From positions 20,301,759 through 20,365,758 of the forward strand of contig CAIIXF020000009.1 in the NCBI GenBank assembly GCA_903813345.2: a DNA stretch of 64,000 nt. The letters run 5' to 3'. Under the pieces are notes generated by a model. The model had not been told where the DNA came from, did not search any database, and worked only from the letters and a program-made list of their open reading frames with translations. The DNA is from Owenia fusiformis (Eukaryota; Annelida; Polychaeta; Sabellida; Oweniidae). The position numbers were made by a program, and so were the translations under genes. This document shows, in pieces, positions 1 to 12,765 of this stretch. The first letter of the stretch is position 1, and the number at the start of each line of letters is the position of its first letter.

Positions 1-1280
1 CCCTCTGTTACATGGGTTTTGAAACCAAAATTAATCAATTACAAGACTCGTCCACAAACATCTTATCTCAGACGTTCAAACCTTTGACAGATAAAGTATT
101 CTTAACCCCTACCATAATTCTAGTCATTCGATATGTGTCGGAAGGAAATAAGGCACAAGCCAGATGTTAAAATTGTTACATTTGAAAACCAATTGTTCAA
201 GCACAATAAGATTTTTGTATGTTATAACATGTGTGGGCCGTTTTGCCCCAAAGACATGTGAATTTTCAAATAGACGTCATTTTAATTTGCCTAATATTTG
301 AAGCTCGAAATTTTTACAAATAAAGAATAAATGTGCACACTCTATGTAAAATGTTAAATCAAAACGATATTCTATTGTTGCCGGATTTTTTAGAGATTCT
401 CGTGAGAGGGGTAATTTCCTAAAAAGAGGGTGGAAAGTAGAATTACCTCTTACGTAAAGCGAGACGCTGCTTGGTTAAAAATGGACGGTCGAGAAGGTGG
501 CAGATATTTCAAAATTCGATTTTGTGATTTTTGAAGAACCATCTTTTTATAGTTCAAAAGATATTTCGATGGGCCACTTTGCCCCAGAGGGCCGTTTTGC
601 CCCATGTTCCCCTAATGAGTCCACGTCCACATTGCATTTGAAGTAGTATGAAGCCATTTAATCGTATTACAAAATTATAGATTGAAAATATGTCTCTGAT
701 TGAAATAATACCGTTAGTAGTTTACCCTCCCGTTCATATCAATATTTATTTCAAGTCGGATAATTTTTGTACCCGTTGTACCCGCGTATGCAAACATGGA
801 CTTTTCAGCGAATCAATAGTGTGAAATCGTATGAAATCCAGGACCGCACGGACACATTGACATTCAGGCAGTTGCTCGCTTACAATATTAATACTGCTCG
901 ACTAGTTCGCCATGGCCGGGAAAGCTGCCCTGACAAATTGCTGTCGAATATTCCACGTTAATACTCGAAATATAAGCCCTATGTAAGTAAATCTTGATTA
1001 ATACATATTTTAAGTATTAATTTTTCAATTCCATAGTACTTCAAACTACGAAAATCCGTGTAATCATATGTAACCCTGTGTTGAATTTTTAAAATTTTCG
1101 AATCAACCTATTATCGCCCATTTTTTTAGATATCAAAATCTTGTATTTCATTGAGATCGAAATAAACCTACTCCTTTGAGATACATATTGAATTGACAAA
1201 GTTAAAATGATTATGATTTCTCAAATCTCAGTCCATAGAACTGTTGCATCCATTCAGACCATGCAGTCCTATTCAAAAAC
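1..1280. other. Gene-free AT-rich sequence with repeated GGGCCGTTTTGCCCC motif
   Basis: I see no supportable gene here. The motif GGGCCGTTTTGCCCC occurs at 235-249 and 589-603, with a close variant at 571-585. They lie in the same orientation, so they look like pieces of an old repeat rather than a complete inverted-repeat element. Short open frames here lack splice context or recognisable protein similarity. Confidence 0.4.
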
Positions 1281-2258
1281 TTAAGGTACAGCTGGAAAGT
1301 AACATTTTGGTAAAAAATTGCTATGTTATTTTCTGGTACAAAATAAAGTATGAAGACATGTGTCAATTGCCTTGCTTTTTTGGGGAAAGTATCATTACAC
1401 TGTCTTCTTTAAGAATATTTAGTAGGAGTTCAATGGGAACTCCAGGAAATTCTGATACAGTGGGGGACAAAAATAAAACTCAACGTTCACAAGTTGTCAC
1501 AATGAGCTTATTTCCAAGTTTCTTGTCTCACACTCTCCCAAGCGGTAGAAAAATAATTCCCGTTCACTAAAGTAGCACAATAAATGAATCCAAAGCTTCA
1601 TACCTGCAAATAATGGATAAATCCCTACCAAATCGAATGAATGTTTTCATGAATCGCCATGTTTGTTATCCAAGGACGGTGGACTCCCAGAATGCAACAT
1701 CAGTTAACCGTATTTACTCATGACAGGTTTCAAAATGGCGGAACAGCATTTTGAAAGCTGGCACGTGTCATGTTGCATTCTGGGAGCCAATCCTCCGTTC
1801 TGGCGCAATCGGGCGACAAAATCACCTCATTATTTGAAGAGTCGGCATAACATGTGAATATCCAATTCAACTTTTGAAGTTCTTATTTGTCATTAGGGAC
1901 ACAAATTCCACTATATTTGGACTTACTAAGACGGAGAAAATAGAGCACTGAATACACTGAGGTAAGAATTTATTACATGTGCGACAGCATGTAATTTTCA
2001 TAGCTTTTGCAATTCTTTATGATCCCCACTGTATTTCACAATTTCTTTTTTTCCAAATTTTCTCTCAAAGTTTCCAGACAACACAGGAGCTACCATTGAC
2101 CTGTTTCCAGGTTTACTAAAAGTAGACAGTGTAATGATACTTTCCTGAAAAAAGCAAGGAAACACACACATGCCTTCATACTTAATTTTGTACCAGAAAA
2201 TAACATGTGCAGGTATAGCAATTTTTTACCAAAATGTTACTTTCCAGCTGAACCTTAA
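1281..2258. repeat. Large inverted repeat, arms about 200 bp, with a nested small palindrome
   Basis: The sequence starting at 1281 (TTAAGG, then CAGCTGGAAAGTAACATTTT) returns inverted, ending at 2258. Similarity continues inward to about 1475 and 2025, past the inverted pair CATTACACTGTCT / AGACAGTGTAATG. The loop holds a second small element at 1669-1804 with ends CTCCCAGAATGCAACAT (1684-1700) and its complement (1770-1786). It could be one foldback element or two copies of a repeat in opposite orientation. Confidence 0.6.
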
Positions 2259-2348
2259 CATTGGCTTACCGTGAAAAAAAGATACCACAAATGAACATAG
2301 ACATTGCTATATTTATACTTTGGCTTTCTTGAAAGCCTATGATTCATA

Positions 2349-4356
2349 TGCACCATTCAAAAGTTTGCGTGAGATGCTCCCCCGGGAAAACTTTTTTCAA
2401 GTATGTTATTTGATGGAATGGTCTAAGCGTTTTTTTATCAACTTTAAATGTTGACGATGGTAAAAATACAGATACGGCAAGAAGCATCAATAATTTCGCA
2501 AATAAATTAATGCATTTTAACACATTTTTAATTTTTTCAAATTCATTTGGTACGCCTGTGTGTATTTTGCGTAAAAGGCGCTACGCCCATGGGAGGGTAA
2601 GGAATTTGATACACAATATTGCCCCCAGGGGTTGGAATTTGACAAAGATGGTCGTCCCGTGGGTGGGGAAATTGATATACATGTGCCCGGGAATGGGGAC
2701 TTTTGACTTTATCTGTTTCGTCCAGTATACACTTTAGGATTCTCAAAAATATATGTCTGTTTCCTGCTCCATTTTTCACTAAAATTTTACTCAGTTTGTT
2801 TTAGGCTAGGTCAGTCAGAAAAATATTTTATCTTATGTTTTTTGTCATCTCTTGTTTTGTCATTTGCTCTTAACTGCCATGAGACCTTAATATATTCATC
2901 ATGCAGTCTACAATCATTTGATCCATACTTACTTAAAACCTTCAGATATTGAACTAAATAAACAACTTGGTTGTTATTAAGTTTATTTAGAAATCTGTTT
3001 TTATATTTCTGACCTCTAATTTGAAGATCTAGAGTAATTGCTAGACCCCTCTGGGAGTCAATAGTGAGCCTCTTTTTTGAAGATCTAAGGCAATTGCTAG
3101 ACCCCTCTGGGAGTTGATTGCGGGTCTCTATTTTGAAGAGCAAAAATGGCGAAGAAATTAAACAATATTTCCTGTGTTTCAAGTGCTTTGGGGGCCCTAA
3201 CAATAATATTGCTGTAAATGTTCCAGAGTATGAGAAATATGGACACCTGGGCCTGATGTAAAACATTTCAGAAGAAAATGTATTGATTCGATCGAGTAGG
3301 GGCAGAGATAGAATATTTTATTTTTCAGTGTACTAAAAAATGTCTTAGGGTCGGGGATTCAAACTAGGATCGGTCGGGGTTCCGGAAACGGACATATATT
3401 TTTGTTTGGCCTGAACTAAAGATCGCTCATATCGGGAACAGAAGAAAATAACTCATCTACACATTGGGTATAGTTTCAGGGGTGGAATCGCCATGAATAA
3501 CCGCTGGAGAGAGAGGAATTCTAGAATACTGAGCAGTGTCTTAATTATTGGTTTTTGCCCTCCCTTCGGAAAAATGCACTACCGCGTTCTACTTATATTT
3601 ATAAGCTTTAATATTAAGCTTTATATTTAATTGATTTAATGCCCTTTAATATAGATGATTAATTTAATTTAAAATTAATTTTTGAAACATTTTACATTCG
3701 AACAAATTTTAATTTAATTTAATTTGATATAGATGAATAAAACAGAGAGAGGTAGCCTATTAAAGTAAAAAGCCATTACCTTAAAATACGTCTTTGCATA
3801 AATTACAAGAGACCTTTCCAAAATTACTACGATGTGGATTTGTTCCCGAATTGTACCTATCAAACGCAACAATCCGCCTGCCCATTCCACAAAAAATTAT
3901 CGTTCATACAGGTTTGTTCTCTACTTTTGTTGAACAGATACAAACCATGTCCCTCTCAGCTCATTTTTGTCAAAACTTTCAGGCAGTTTGCGAAAATGTC
4001 ATAAAATGGACTGTATTCTCATTTGCTTTTAATTTTGAAGAATCTTATGACCATATATGGTGTTTCTAATTCAAATATTGACATAAACAAAGAACTGCAC
4101 GTGTATCCCTCAATATTCACAAGCATCAGCCTACTAACAAGGAAATCTGAAGTGCAAAAATAGATTTCAAATGGTGGAAGGACCCAGGGATCGCGAATAT
4201 TTGACCAGATTTATTGCTTCAAGGGTAGGGAAATTGACACATTTATTTGGCCTTGGCCCTGGTGTAAAGGAAATAGACAGGCCAACATTTTTTGGTCAAA
4301 TTCCCCACTCATGCCCGCATGGGGGGGGGGTCTCACGCAAACTTTTGAATGTGCAA
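2349..4356. mobile_element. Putative non-autonomous inverted-repeat element, about 2 kb
   Basis: The left end reads CATTCAAAAGTTTGCGTGAG (from about 2354) and the same sequence appears inverted at 4331-4354, beside G-rich tracts on the inner side at both ends. Subterminal sequence on each side carries loosely repeated 'gggaaattgata' type units. No transposase is recognisable inside. An internal 60-bp direct duplication lies at about 3015-3140. The two ends could belong to separate copies of one family, so the single-element reading is tentative. Confidence 0.4.
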
Positions 4357-4369
4357 TAGAGAGCATTGA

Positions 4370-4700
4370 TTTTGGGGTGTAGTATAGCTTTATTATACTC
4401 TAATGAAAGCAAATGTAGAGTAGATTGCAAATTTTGTATCGTTTTTCTAATTCAAAATGGCCGCCTAATGTGGGATTTCACAATAATTAATGCAAATATA
4501 GTATCATTTTTCTGATTTGGGCCTCGTAAAATTCATAATGGCCACCTTATGTGGGATTTCCCAATAATTTTCTGAACTCTTCAAAGTATGGCTATATTAT
4601 ACTCAAATTGAAGGAAATATGGGGTAGATTACAATTATGGTATTGTTTTTCTGATTTGTGCCTCAGAAAAGTCAAACTGGCTGCCTAGTGGGAATTCACT
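4370..4700. repeat. Diverged tandem repeat with 'aaaatggcc' units
   Basis: Three diverged units follow each other, each containing a stretch like 'tagctttattatactc', then 'tttttctaatt', then 'aatggccgcctaatgtggga'. The second and third copies are near 4530 and 4670. No coding potential is seen. Similar 'aaaatggc.gcc' repeats recur in other introns of this window. Confidence 0.5.
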
Positions 4701-6680
4701 GTTACTTATTTCTTTAAAGATGTTAATTTAAAAGCAAAAAAGGCTCCAAAACTTAATAAAATATGTAGTTTGGATGTTCATTTCTGTCGGTGGATTATAG
4801 TTTATACCATAAACACTTATAAATGCCTGAAATTTGCAATAAAAGTGCCCAAAAATTGTTGTTTCGAAAAACTTCATTTTTCCTGTATCGCGCTAGTCAC
4901 GTGACCATTACGCGTAGCAGGCAATGCCTAGCATTACAGATTGATTACAGTACATATTTCAACATGTTCAATATGGCAATCATCAGCGATTCTGATTCCC
5001 GGGTTCTGGGATATGGCAATATAAATCGGCGAGAGGGTGTAATTTGACTGATGATAATTTAAGGAGGGGAAATGTGTCCAAGTAAGTATGCCAGTAAGAG
5101 AGCAGATGTGGGGACTTTAGACAAACCTCTGGACAAACGGAGAATCAACTAAAAATGTGAGTTCTGGAAAGACCCATTGCCATTGACTGAGGATCCCAGC
5201 GATCCTATTATCCTACTCAGTTTGAATTTAGACGCGGAAAACAGGTTATGAAAACAGGTTTTCTGCAAAAGATATCAAATTTAGAAAATATGGAACTTGT
5301 TTTTGACTGGCTTAACAAGCATTTAGATACAAGACTTGGCACTATCTCTTGTCAAATACACATATACTTGCAGTAAATTGGCCATTGCAAATTGCAAAAT
5401 CAGATCGTCAAATTAACCGCTTCGTTTTTAAACGTATGCTTCATATATTCATCCAAAACTTTAAGGATCGATAGAGATAGGTTATAACTTGTACAGGAAG
5501 AAATGGTAGATCCTACCTTAATTTAGAATCGCTGATTTCTCTGGACAAATCCCGAGAAGAAATTGTTCAACATCGCGATCAGCTCAGACTACATGTCGTG
5601 TGCTTGTCACTCTGAACTAGCGTGATAAAATATGGCATCTTGATTGGTTACTACTCGTGTTGTCATGACGCGAAAAGCAGGAGTAAACACTGAATATGTT
5701 AATGAACTGCCATTTATGGAACAATTGTCTTTCTGATTGGTTAACATTACACGCCTCCTTAATGAATATAGTAGACGTAGTAAATGATTCATTGATAACT
5801 CTGAAAGTGGGCATGACCAGCTTTATTTTGACACCAAATTCAAGATGTTTCAAATCAAAATGGCCTCGCAAGGCAAGACGAGGTTGAAATATCGGCAATT
5901 TGATACTGATATGGTCTACGATAGATCAAAATTGCCTGCCCCGCGTCACATGTCACGTGAGCCTATATTTGTTGAAAAATGAAAGAGATAGTGACACTTT
6001 TTAATCCTAAGTTAATACCAATATTTCAAACACATCTATCTATTTTTTTCATTATATATTTATTTCTTCATTATACATACATTTGTTTTATACTACATTG
6101 ATTCATTTTTGCAATTTACCTTTGCTATTAGATCTTTAAAGTATGGTGACATGATACTTTATTAGATCTAAAATATATTGTCTTTATTATTTGTGCCTTT
6201 GAAACTCTTAATGGTCACCAAAATGCTTAAATTGGTGGAAATTCTGATATATCTCTAATGTATGTATTTTAATATCTACCGATTAATTTTTCAAGGGGAG
6301 ATGGTAAATATTACATTGTGACAAATACTGATATGTTAAAGTGTTCGTTGGGATTTGCTATTCTGTGGACTTGCTGTTTTCTAGTTTCAAACCATGAATT
6401 CTAATGAATGGCAGGAGGTAGCATTTTTTCAATAGCAACAGGTTTTAGTCAGTTTATGTCATTGCCACCTCTAGCTTTACATAGTTTTTGTGATGTATAT
6501 AAAGACTTTCAAGAGAAAACCAATGTTATAAATAACATAACAAAATGTATATGGGTGAATGTACAATGATGAAAAAACTCCCCTTTTAAAATAAAAACAT
6601 TTTGTGAGTATTCATGCGATACATTAAACATGTAAAAGAAAAACAGTATACAAAATAATCTGTACTTTTATTATACATAT
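4701..6680. other. Gene-free stretch, nothing supportable
   Basis: No exon with convincing splice junctions and protein similarity was found on either strand. The short open frames on both strands around 5607-5898 overlap one another and look like chance. Confidence 0.35.
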
Positions 6681-6681
6681 A

Positions 6682-7767
6682 CGAGGGGTGAACCAAAAGT
6701 CTTGGACGCCCTGCTCTAATTTTGTTGGTTTTTGATAAAATTACTTAAAACTTTCCAATAATAAAGACCAAGAACCTAATTACTTTGTGTATTCATTTCA
6801 TGGTGAAATGATATATTTTATGAAGTTTTCTCGATAGTTATTAATATAGTGACCCTGCCACCCGGAACGGTATTCGCACATGGCAACTTTCAGCCTTAAA
6901 TGTTGCCGCTATTTGACTTGTTTTGCAAGTCTTGACCACTATCTTTCCTTAAATTTTGAATGTTAAACCATGTTAGTTTACTTCCTTTGTTACTAGGCAA
7001 CCAATTAATTGTGTTTTAATCATAATGTCACATATGACAATGGCCGTATATGCAAAGTTCTAAGAAAATGACATCAGACAATCAGCCCTCATTCTGGTAT
7101 CATTTTTGCTCCAAGATGGTTGCTATAATGCAGAACATGAAAGAAATCAAACAAAGAATACTACTATATATTTTCACTATTATTGACCTTGAGCAGCTAC
7201 AATATGCACAATGCAGTCTAGATATGGCTCCGTGTGATTTTCTTCCTTTTCTCCAAGTTGAAAGGAGGGTTGAAAGAAAATGTTTTTTACTCATTGGATG
7301 AGGTTTAGAGTGGCACTCCAGCAGCATTTGTATCACATAAGCAATGGCGGTTTCATAAGTGTCTTTCATTCATTGGTAAAGTGGTATGAAAATGTGTTCA
7401 AATTCGTGGAAAATATGTCGAAACGTAGGTCTTAATATGTAAAGATGATGCTGGCAGATGACACTCAGACTGAAAATCGGACATTCTCTCATATCACGAC
7501 TGGTGTTAGGTTGTGCATCTGCATCTAAAGTATTTGCCATAGTATAACAGTTGTGACGTGATTTGCTATATTTAAATACCGTTCCGGGTGGCAGGGACCT
7601 GGTATCAAAAAATATTTAGAAAAGTACCTAAAATATACTATTCTATTTTGAAACTTATAGACAAAGTTGTTTAGATGTTGATCTTTATTATCTGAAAGTT
7701 TCATGCATTTATATTAGAAAATAGCAAAGTTAGAGCGGGGCGTCCAAGACTTTTGGATCACCCCTCG
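6682..7767 (+). mobile_element. Decayed mariner-type transposon with long terminal inverted repeats
   Basis: Ends read CGAGGGGTGAACCAAAAGTC and, inverted, CGAGGGGTGATCCAAAAGTC, flanked by TA on both sides, the mariner/Tc1 target duplication. Similarity between the ends continues inward about 190 bp to an inner inverted pair CCACCCGGAACGGTATT (near 6858 and 7577). The interior keeps broken transposase pieces on +: a frame reading LDMAPCDFLPF near 7220 (mariner consensus SPDLAPCDFFLF) and KCVQIRGKYVET followed by a stop at about 7390-7428, like the C-terminal end of mariner transposases. The rest is frameshifted or deleted, so it is inactive. Known: DD34D mariner transposases have these motifs. 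Inferred: a dead copy with unusually long terminal repeats. Confidence 0.75.
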
Positions 7768-7769
7768 TA

Positions 7770-9040
7770 GTTAACATGATCCGTCAAGAATTATTCTGAT
7801 GTAGCCAAGTATAGCAATGAATCTTCAGGGTATTTGAGGACACATGATTTTCCTTGATTAACCTGAAAAAGGTTTCTTACTCTCAGTTTCTGATATATTT
7901 TCTTTATACTATTAAGTTACTGTCTAGTGTTAAACTTTTTTGGTAACACAGTTATAATTAACAGAAATGCATTATAACATCAAGACAATATTTTAAAGAA
8001 AATTCATACTTTTTTAGAAATGGGCTACTGCTATATCAGTACAATGAGGGCGAATTAAATGCGTAGAATTCCATAATGTGTTTTAGGTTAAGTCATAGTC
8101 TTGTCATTATACAAAGTGGATTAGTTTTATTTATCTACCATCATTTTCATCTGACATTGAAATGCTATTTTCACAGCTTTGTTCTATTCAGTTAAACATC
8201 TGACTTCTCAAAGTAATCAACAAGATATCCCATGTTATTTGTGAAATACGTATTGCAAAGTTTATATAGCTGATTAGTCACATGACCACACTTGGGATCA
8301 TGGGAAATTACTTCTGTGGATGTATTCTGTAGAGTTTAAACTTGATCTTGAAATATCACTTGTTTGCAGATGGATTAACTTTTTCACCTGCTTTAACACT
8401 TTTCAGTGATCTCTCCCTAGATTTGTATTTCAGTGCCATTTTCATTTTACCTGCCAATATTTTGGCCAGGATATGTTAAAATATCCTTTTGACCAGGATG
8501 CAAATATATTCTTGAGGGGATGGCATGTCTTTTTCAACTTTTTTGCTTTCCTTGTCTTTTATATAGGGCACAATTAGTAAAAATAAAAAAACTGTAGAAA
8601 TAATGTTTGTTTGAAATCAGAGTTAAGTTACATCCTATTTACAAGATCAACTTTTAGGAATGGGGCAGTGGCATCTGTCTATTCGATCCCATATAATAAC
8701 TTTGATTTAAATAAAAAATATCAGAATATTTTAAGTAATGGTTTGTGTTCATGGTTCTTGAATTCCATACATGAACATCCTAAACCTGCACCTTTAGAAA
8801 GCAATCGTGGGTTGTTCCGAGGTAGCTGGTTATATATTGAGCTATACTGAGAGAATATACAATGATGAACAAATGGGGCAAATGTTGTGTTTAAATTCTT
8901 AAATGTGTCATTGTGACTAGGATTGTTCCTTCGATTGCTCACACATTCACCGACCAACCAATTTTTCGAAGATATCAAAATTGAGAATATCATGCGACTA
9001 GTAAATCAGAAGAATAATGTGTGTTAAATTACTTTATTAA
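7770..9040. other. Gene-free stretch
   Basis: AT-rich sequence without a supportable exon or clear repeat boundary. If the aquaporin-like exon at 10002 is real, its downstream exons should lie on the - strand to its left, but I could not recognise an NPA-type aquaporin exon between here and the left edge. Confidence 0.3.
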
Positions 9041-9049
9041 ATATGAAAT

Positions 9050-9120
9050 GTCGCAGTGGCCTGTTGGCAAAATGCTTATCTTGCTCCCAGATGACTTTGG
9101 TTCGAATCCCTGAAAAAAAC
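9050..9120 (+). repeat. tRNA-like SINE head
   Basis: A pol III promoter-like pair is visible: an A-box-like AGTGGCCTGTTGG (about 9056-9068) and a near-consensus B box GGTTCGAATCC (9099-9109), about 43 bp apart. No clean cloverleaf with a matched acceptor stem can be drawn, so it is more likely a tRNA-derived SINE fragment than a functional tRNA gene. Confidence 0.4.
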
Positions 9121-10001
9121 TTTTTTAGAATATGGTTGTGGTTTGATATAACACAGAAAAAAACAGTTATAACCATGTCAACTTATTGTGTTTTAAATGA
9201 AGGTTGGTCAGACTCAGCCTTTAATTTTATTCGGAATACATATACTGTATGTTCTTATCATTGTCTACATTGATCTTTCTTGATTCTCATACTACTATTT
9301 AAGCTCTGTGACCTTTGACATATAAGATATGATATAATCCTTCCAGGCAATACAAATAAAACTTTTTCAGTTTTTTTGTACATGGTTCTCTAAATATGAG
9401 TATCATCTTAAGTCCAGTCCAGTCTTCCTCTGCTGCTTGCAGGTTTTCAAGTGTAACCATAAATGTGTCAGTTTTAATACTCAGTTGACAAACATCTTGA
9501 ATTAACAATGAGATATTATTTTATTTTTATTAAAACGATTAATTTTTATTTTGTTGATATTTTATCTTATGATATTTAAAAAGGAGACTAAGTATCAAAG
9601 TATTGCAAGTATGAAATCCACGGATTGTCCCAAGTGACAAGAGAGCTTGTGTTGTGCATTACTCTAAACCTCTGAACTCACCAATCCAGCCAGAGCTTGT
9701 CATTTCCAAAAGGATGATTTTCTTTATATGGTCAATTTCTCTGATGTTATTGTTTACCCACTATTCTGCCAATAAAATGTCAACATGGTTGTTTGAATTC
9801 ATGAATTGAATTATGACCTGGGCTGTGACATTCCACCAATGGGTCACTGAACTGTTAAATGGTCTTAACTATACAGAGGTTATTTTAGAACTCACCTTGC
9901 TCTCAGTGTAGAAAATGTAGTTTTATAAATGTCTATATACTATTTCCCATTACATGATAATTTAAACATATTATTTAATTAATTAATATAATTATACTCA
10001 C

Positions 10002-10273
10002 CCACAGTGAAAGAAGCCAAATATCAATGCTCCCGCCATAAATCCAGCACATATTGCGAATTCAATATTACTTTTTGCTCCAAGCGCCACAGCTGATGTG
10101 ATGAAGTTGAATAAAATTGTGATAAAAAGTTCCGCTAGCAGGAATCTGAAATTTCTGAATCCACGCACAAATAGCTTATTCCGTTTTTCACATGTGGTCG
10201 GTTCATCTATTTTCAAGATAGATGTCCTAATAGTTGGCGCTTCATCCTCGCTGTCACTTCCTTTGCTAGACAT
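10002..10273 (-). CDS. First coding exon of an aquaporin-like (MIP family) channel, partial
   Basis: The exon encodes 90 residues plus two bases. A polar acidic N-terminus (about 1-40) is followed by two hydrophobic segments, RFLLAELFITILFNFITSAV (43-62) and a second at about 71-88 containing GFMAGALIFGFFHCG. This fits the first two membrane helices of aquaporins, where xLAEF..T is followed by a Gly-rich helix 2 and then G-H-x-NPA. The exon stops just before the expected NPA at a good donor (GG|GTGAGT). An acceptor TTTCAG lies 6 bases before the ATG, so a 5' noncoding exon is implied. I chose this ATG because the longer in-frame start upstream lies across that acceptor. The NPA exon was not found in the window, so the family call rests on hydropathy and the LAE motif. 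Confidence 0.5.
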
Positions 10274-10279
10274 CTTTCT

Positions 10280-12765
10280 CTGAAATGAATTGTTTTTCAT
10301 CTTTGGTGTATACATATAAACCAAATACTCCATCTTTATAATCTTGAAAATGTAAATATTTTTTGATGGCTTGATTTCTTATGAAGAATTGGTCTTAAAA
10401 ACTATCAAAATTATCAAAATTTGAATAATCATAAAGATTTAATTTGTTTACCTGTAAGTTTTATGCAGTAATACCCTTCTGTTCACTGCTAAGTATTTAC
10501 TTTCGCCTTCAATGTCTTATATTTTGAGTTTCATTAATATTTATCTGAAATGCATAAATTGTTTCCTTTTAATTTTTTATTGACAATTATAGCTTATTTT
10601 ATTATCCGAATGAATGATTTATGTTAGATATAAAGTGAAGCCTTTCTCAACATGTTCCCTTGTTTCAGCAATAACTCAAATGTTTGACAATGATGGGCTG
10701 ATTTCTTTTTCACATTCGTTTGCAAGATAATGCTAGAATAAAATATATCGCTAAGTTGTGACAATGTTTTAAATGGTTATCCTTAATTTAGTGCTATCCT
10801 ATGCAGTCTTAATATCAATAGGATGCCTGATCTGATTGATCAAAGACAAGCAACTTGTAGCCATATTCTTATACAGGGGCATGCATGTATGTATGTATGT
10901 AGTTCATAATATATCAGGCAAGCTCATTGCAATAATATCATCACTTAGCATCAACCAGAGCAACTTGTGGTAACATTATAAGCAGGCCCGTAACCAGGCA
11001 TACGCGAGGCAATGCAGTTGCAGGCCGTAGCCAGGGGGGGGGGGTTCGCAGGGTTCGGGCGAAACCCCCCCCCCTGGCCAAAAATTCTTTCAAAATCATG
11101 CAGTTTTTGACCATTTTGAGCACTTCTCAAGTGATTTGGGCCAAAATTGTCAAATGTGAACCCCCCTGGAAATTTTTGAAAATTGAACCCCCCCTTGGCA
11201 GATCCTGGCTACGGCCCTGCAGTTGTGTACCCTAAATTTTCCGGGTGGGCATGCCCCTGGCTCCTTAGTTTAGCTTAGTCTTCGGCCTCGCGTACCTGCT
11301 ATTAAAATCCTAGTTTTGTAACATTTAGGTATATGCATGTGTACTGTAAGAAATTATGATGATAAAAATCTTTAAAAGTATTATATAGCACAATTGCCAG
11401 GATGGTTCATAAACGATTTGAGTGGCGAGCGAATATTAATAAAATTTCACCATATTTGGATATCAATTCTGATTTCATATAGTTTGGATGCATATTTCCA
11501 TGCTATGGGATATTGGTCAATGCAATCAATGCATTTTGCGCACTATATGTTTACTAAATGTATTAAGAATTCCTGGTTCAGTCATCAATCAATGCAGATA
11601 TCCTGATAATTGTATTGCTAATCATGATTGTTTAAGATTATATAAAATGAACTTTTACTTACTTGTATTCGCTAAACTTTAACACATATGATGTGTTACC
11701 CTGCGTTACCTTAGTATAATGAAGTTGAAAATAAAAACATTTATATGAAGAAGGTGAATTGTATATGCACCAGAAAGCACTGATCATATTTTTTCAATAC
11801 TTTTTTTTATTTTATTTACTCTTCATTGCATCAATTTAAGCTTTATATTTGTGCATTTTTTTCTATAGTAATGTATCTATTCAAATAAAGTACAGGATTG
11901 ACTCATGAGATACTTTTCAACCTTGAATATGTTTTTTATATTAAGGATAGCTGTTTTTACTTACCTTTCCTTATTGATATAAAACCTCTTTTTACAAGTG
12001 TATATCGATACGAGTTACAGACATGTGAAAATAGACTCGGCTATTCTTAAAAGGACAAGACATTTTGTTGAACCAACAAATATTTGTTCTTATATTTAAG
12101 TTTAAAGTTTGACATTGGCGTAAAGGTTGAATTTAAGTGGAGCTTGGATTATTTAACCTCCTATTTGCACGGCTGGATTTAACTTAACAGGCACTGGCAA
12201 TTTCAATGTTTTTAAATTCATAGGTATAGCACCTTGAAACAGTAAAGCTGAGGTATGTGAATGACCTCCTTACTACACTACAGGGTGTTTCATGTAACTC
12301 AACTTACAATGAATATCTTTTTAACAAATAGAGTATGACAAATCTTGTTTGGCATAGTTAAAGCTGGTCTTTAAGTTGACAAAGTTTTATTACTGTAGCT
12401 TGTGTATGGCCCATTTGTTGGCCATTTAAAGAGCCTGTCCCAGGTTTCTACCACTTTTCCACAGACAGACTTGCACACTTGGTGTGATGCAATGGCCTTC
12501 AGGACTGTCAATAGATGGCGAAAAATGCAGTGGGTTTAATAGCATACTTTAACATGTAACAAAATGGAATAATCAAAACAAATTGACTGTATTACATATA
12601 ATGTTAGATATGGTGTGACTTAAACGCAATGACTAACATTTCTCAAGCACAGTTATGAGGGGGAAGGGAGGGGAGTTAATTTTCCATCTACGATCTTTTG
12701 AAATGCTCCCTAATAAGGACCACCAATCCAAAAATAATTCAATATGGAATATTTTTCTACTTTAG
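10280..12765. other. Intergenic or first-intron DNA between aquaporin-like exon and MRPS7
   Basis: The two genes diverge from this region. The first MRPS7 exon (start codon and mitochondrial targeting sequence) should lie here, but I could not identify it. The region holds a small inverted-repeat element (11020-11220), a short TG(CA)TGTA-type simple repeat near 10880, and a solitary transposon-end-like CAGGGTGTTT at 12281. Confidence 0.4.
11020..11220. mobile_element. MITE, 'GGCCGTAGCCAGG' family
   Basis: Ends are GCAGGCCGTAGCCAGG and, inverted, GCAGGGCCGTAGCCAGGATC, each followed inward by long G or C runs. Related copies occur at 34927-35113 and about 55877-56059, sharing the inner phrase 'ttcaaaatcatgcagttttt' between this copy and the last. 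A partial further end (CAGGCCCGTAACCAGG) lies just upstream at 10983. It has no coding capacity. Confidence 0.65.

Noticed and set aside
2811-3266. 151-codon open frame on -
   Set aside because: It lies inside a putative repeat element, contains a 60-bp direct duplication, resembles no family I know and lacks support from splice sites.
9050-9120. Functional tRNA gene
   Set aside because: A and B boxes are present but the acceptor and anticodon stems do not pair convincingly; a SINE head is more likely.
12281-12310. CAGGGTGTTT resembling the end of the 15458 element
   Set aside because: No matching inverted end was found nearby; a similar lone end occurs at 58465. Probably solitary fragments or chance.
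12508-12560. ATGGCGAAAAATGCAGTGG as a possible first exon of MRPS7
   Set aside because: The donor after it (GG|GTTTAA) is weak and the peptide is too short to judge as a targeting sequence.
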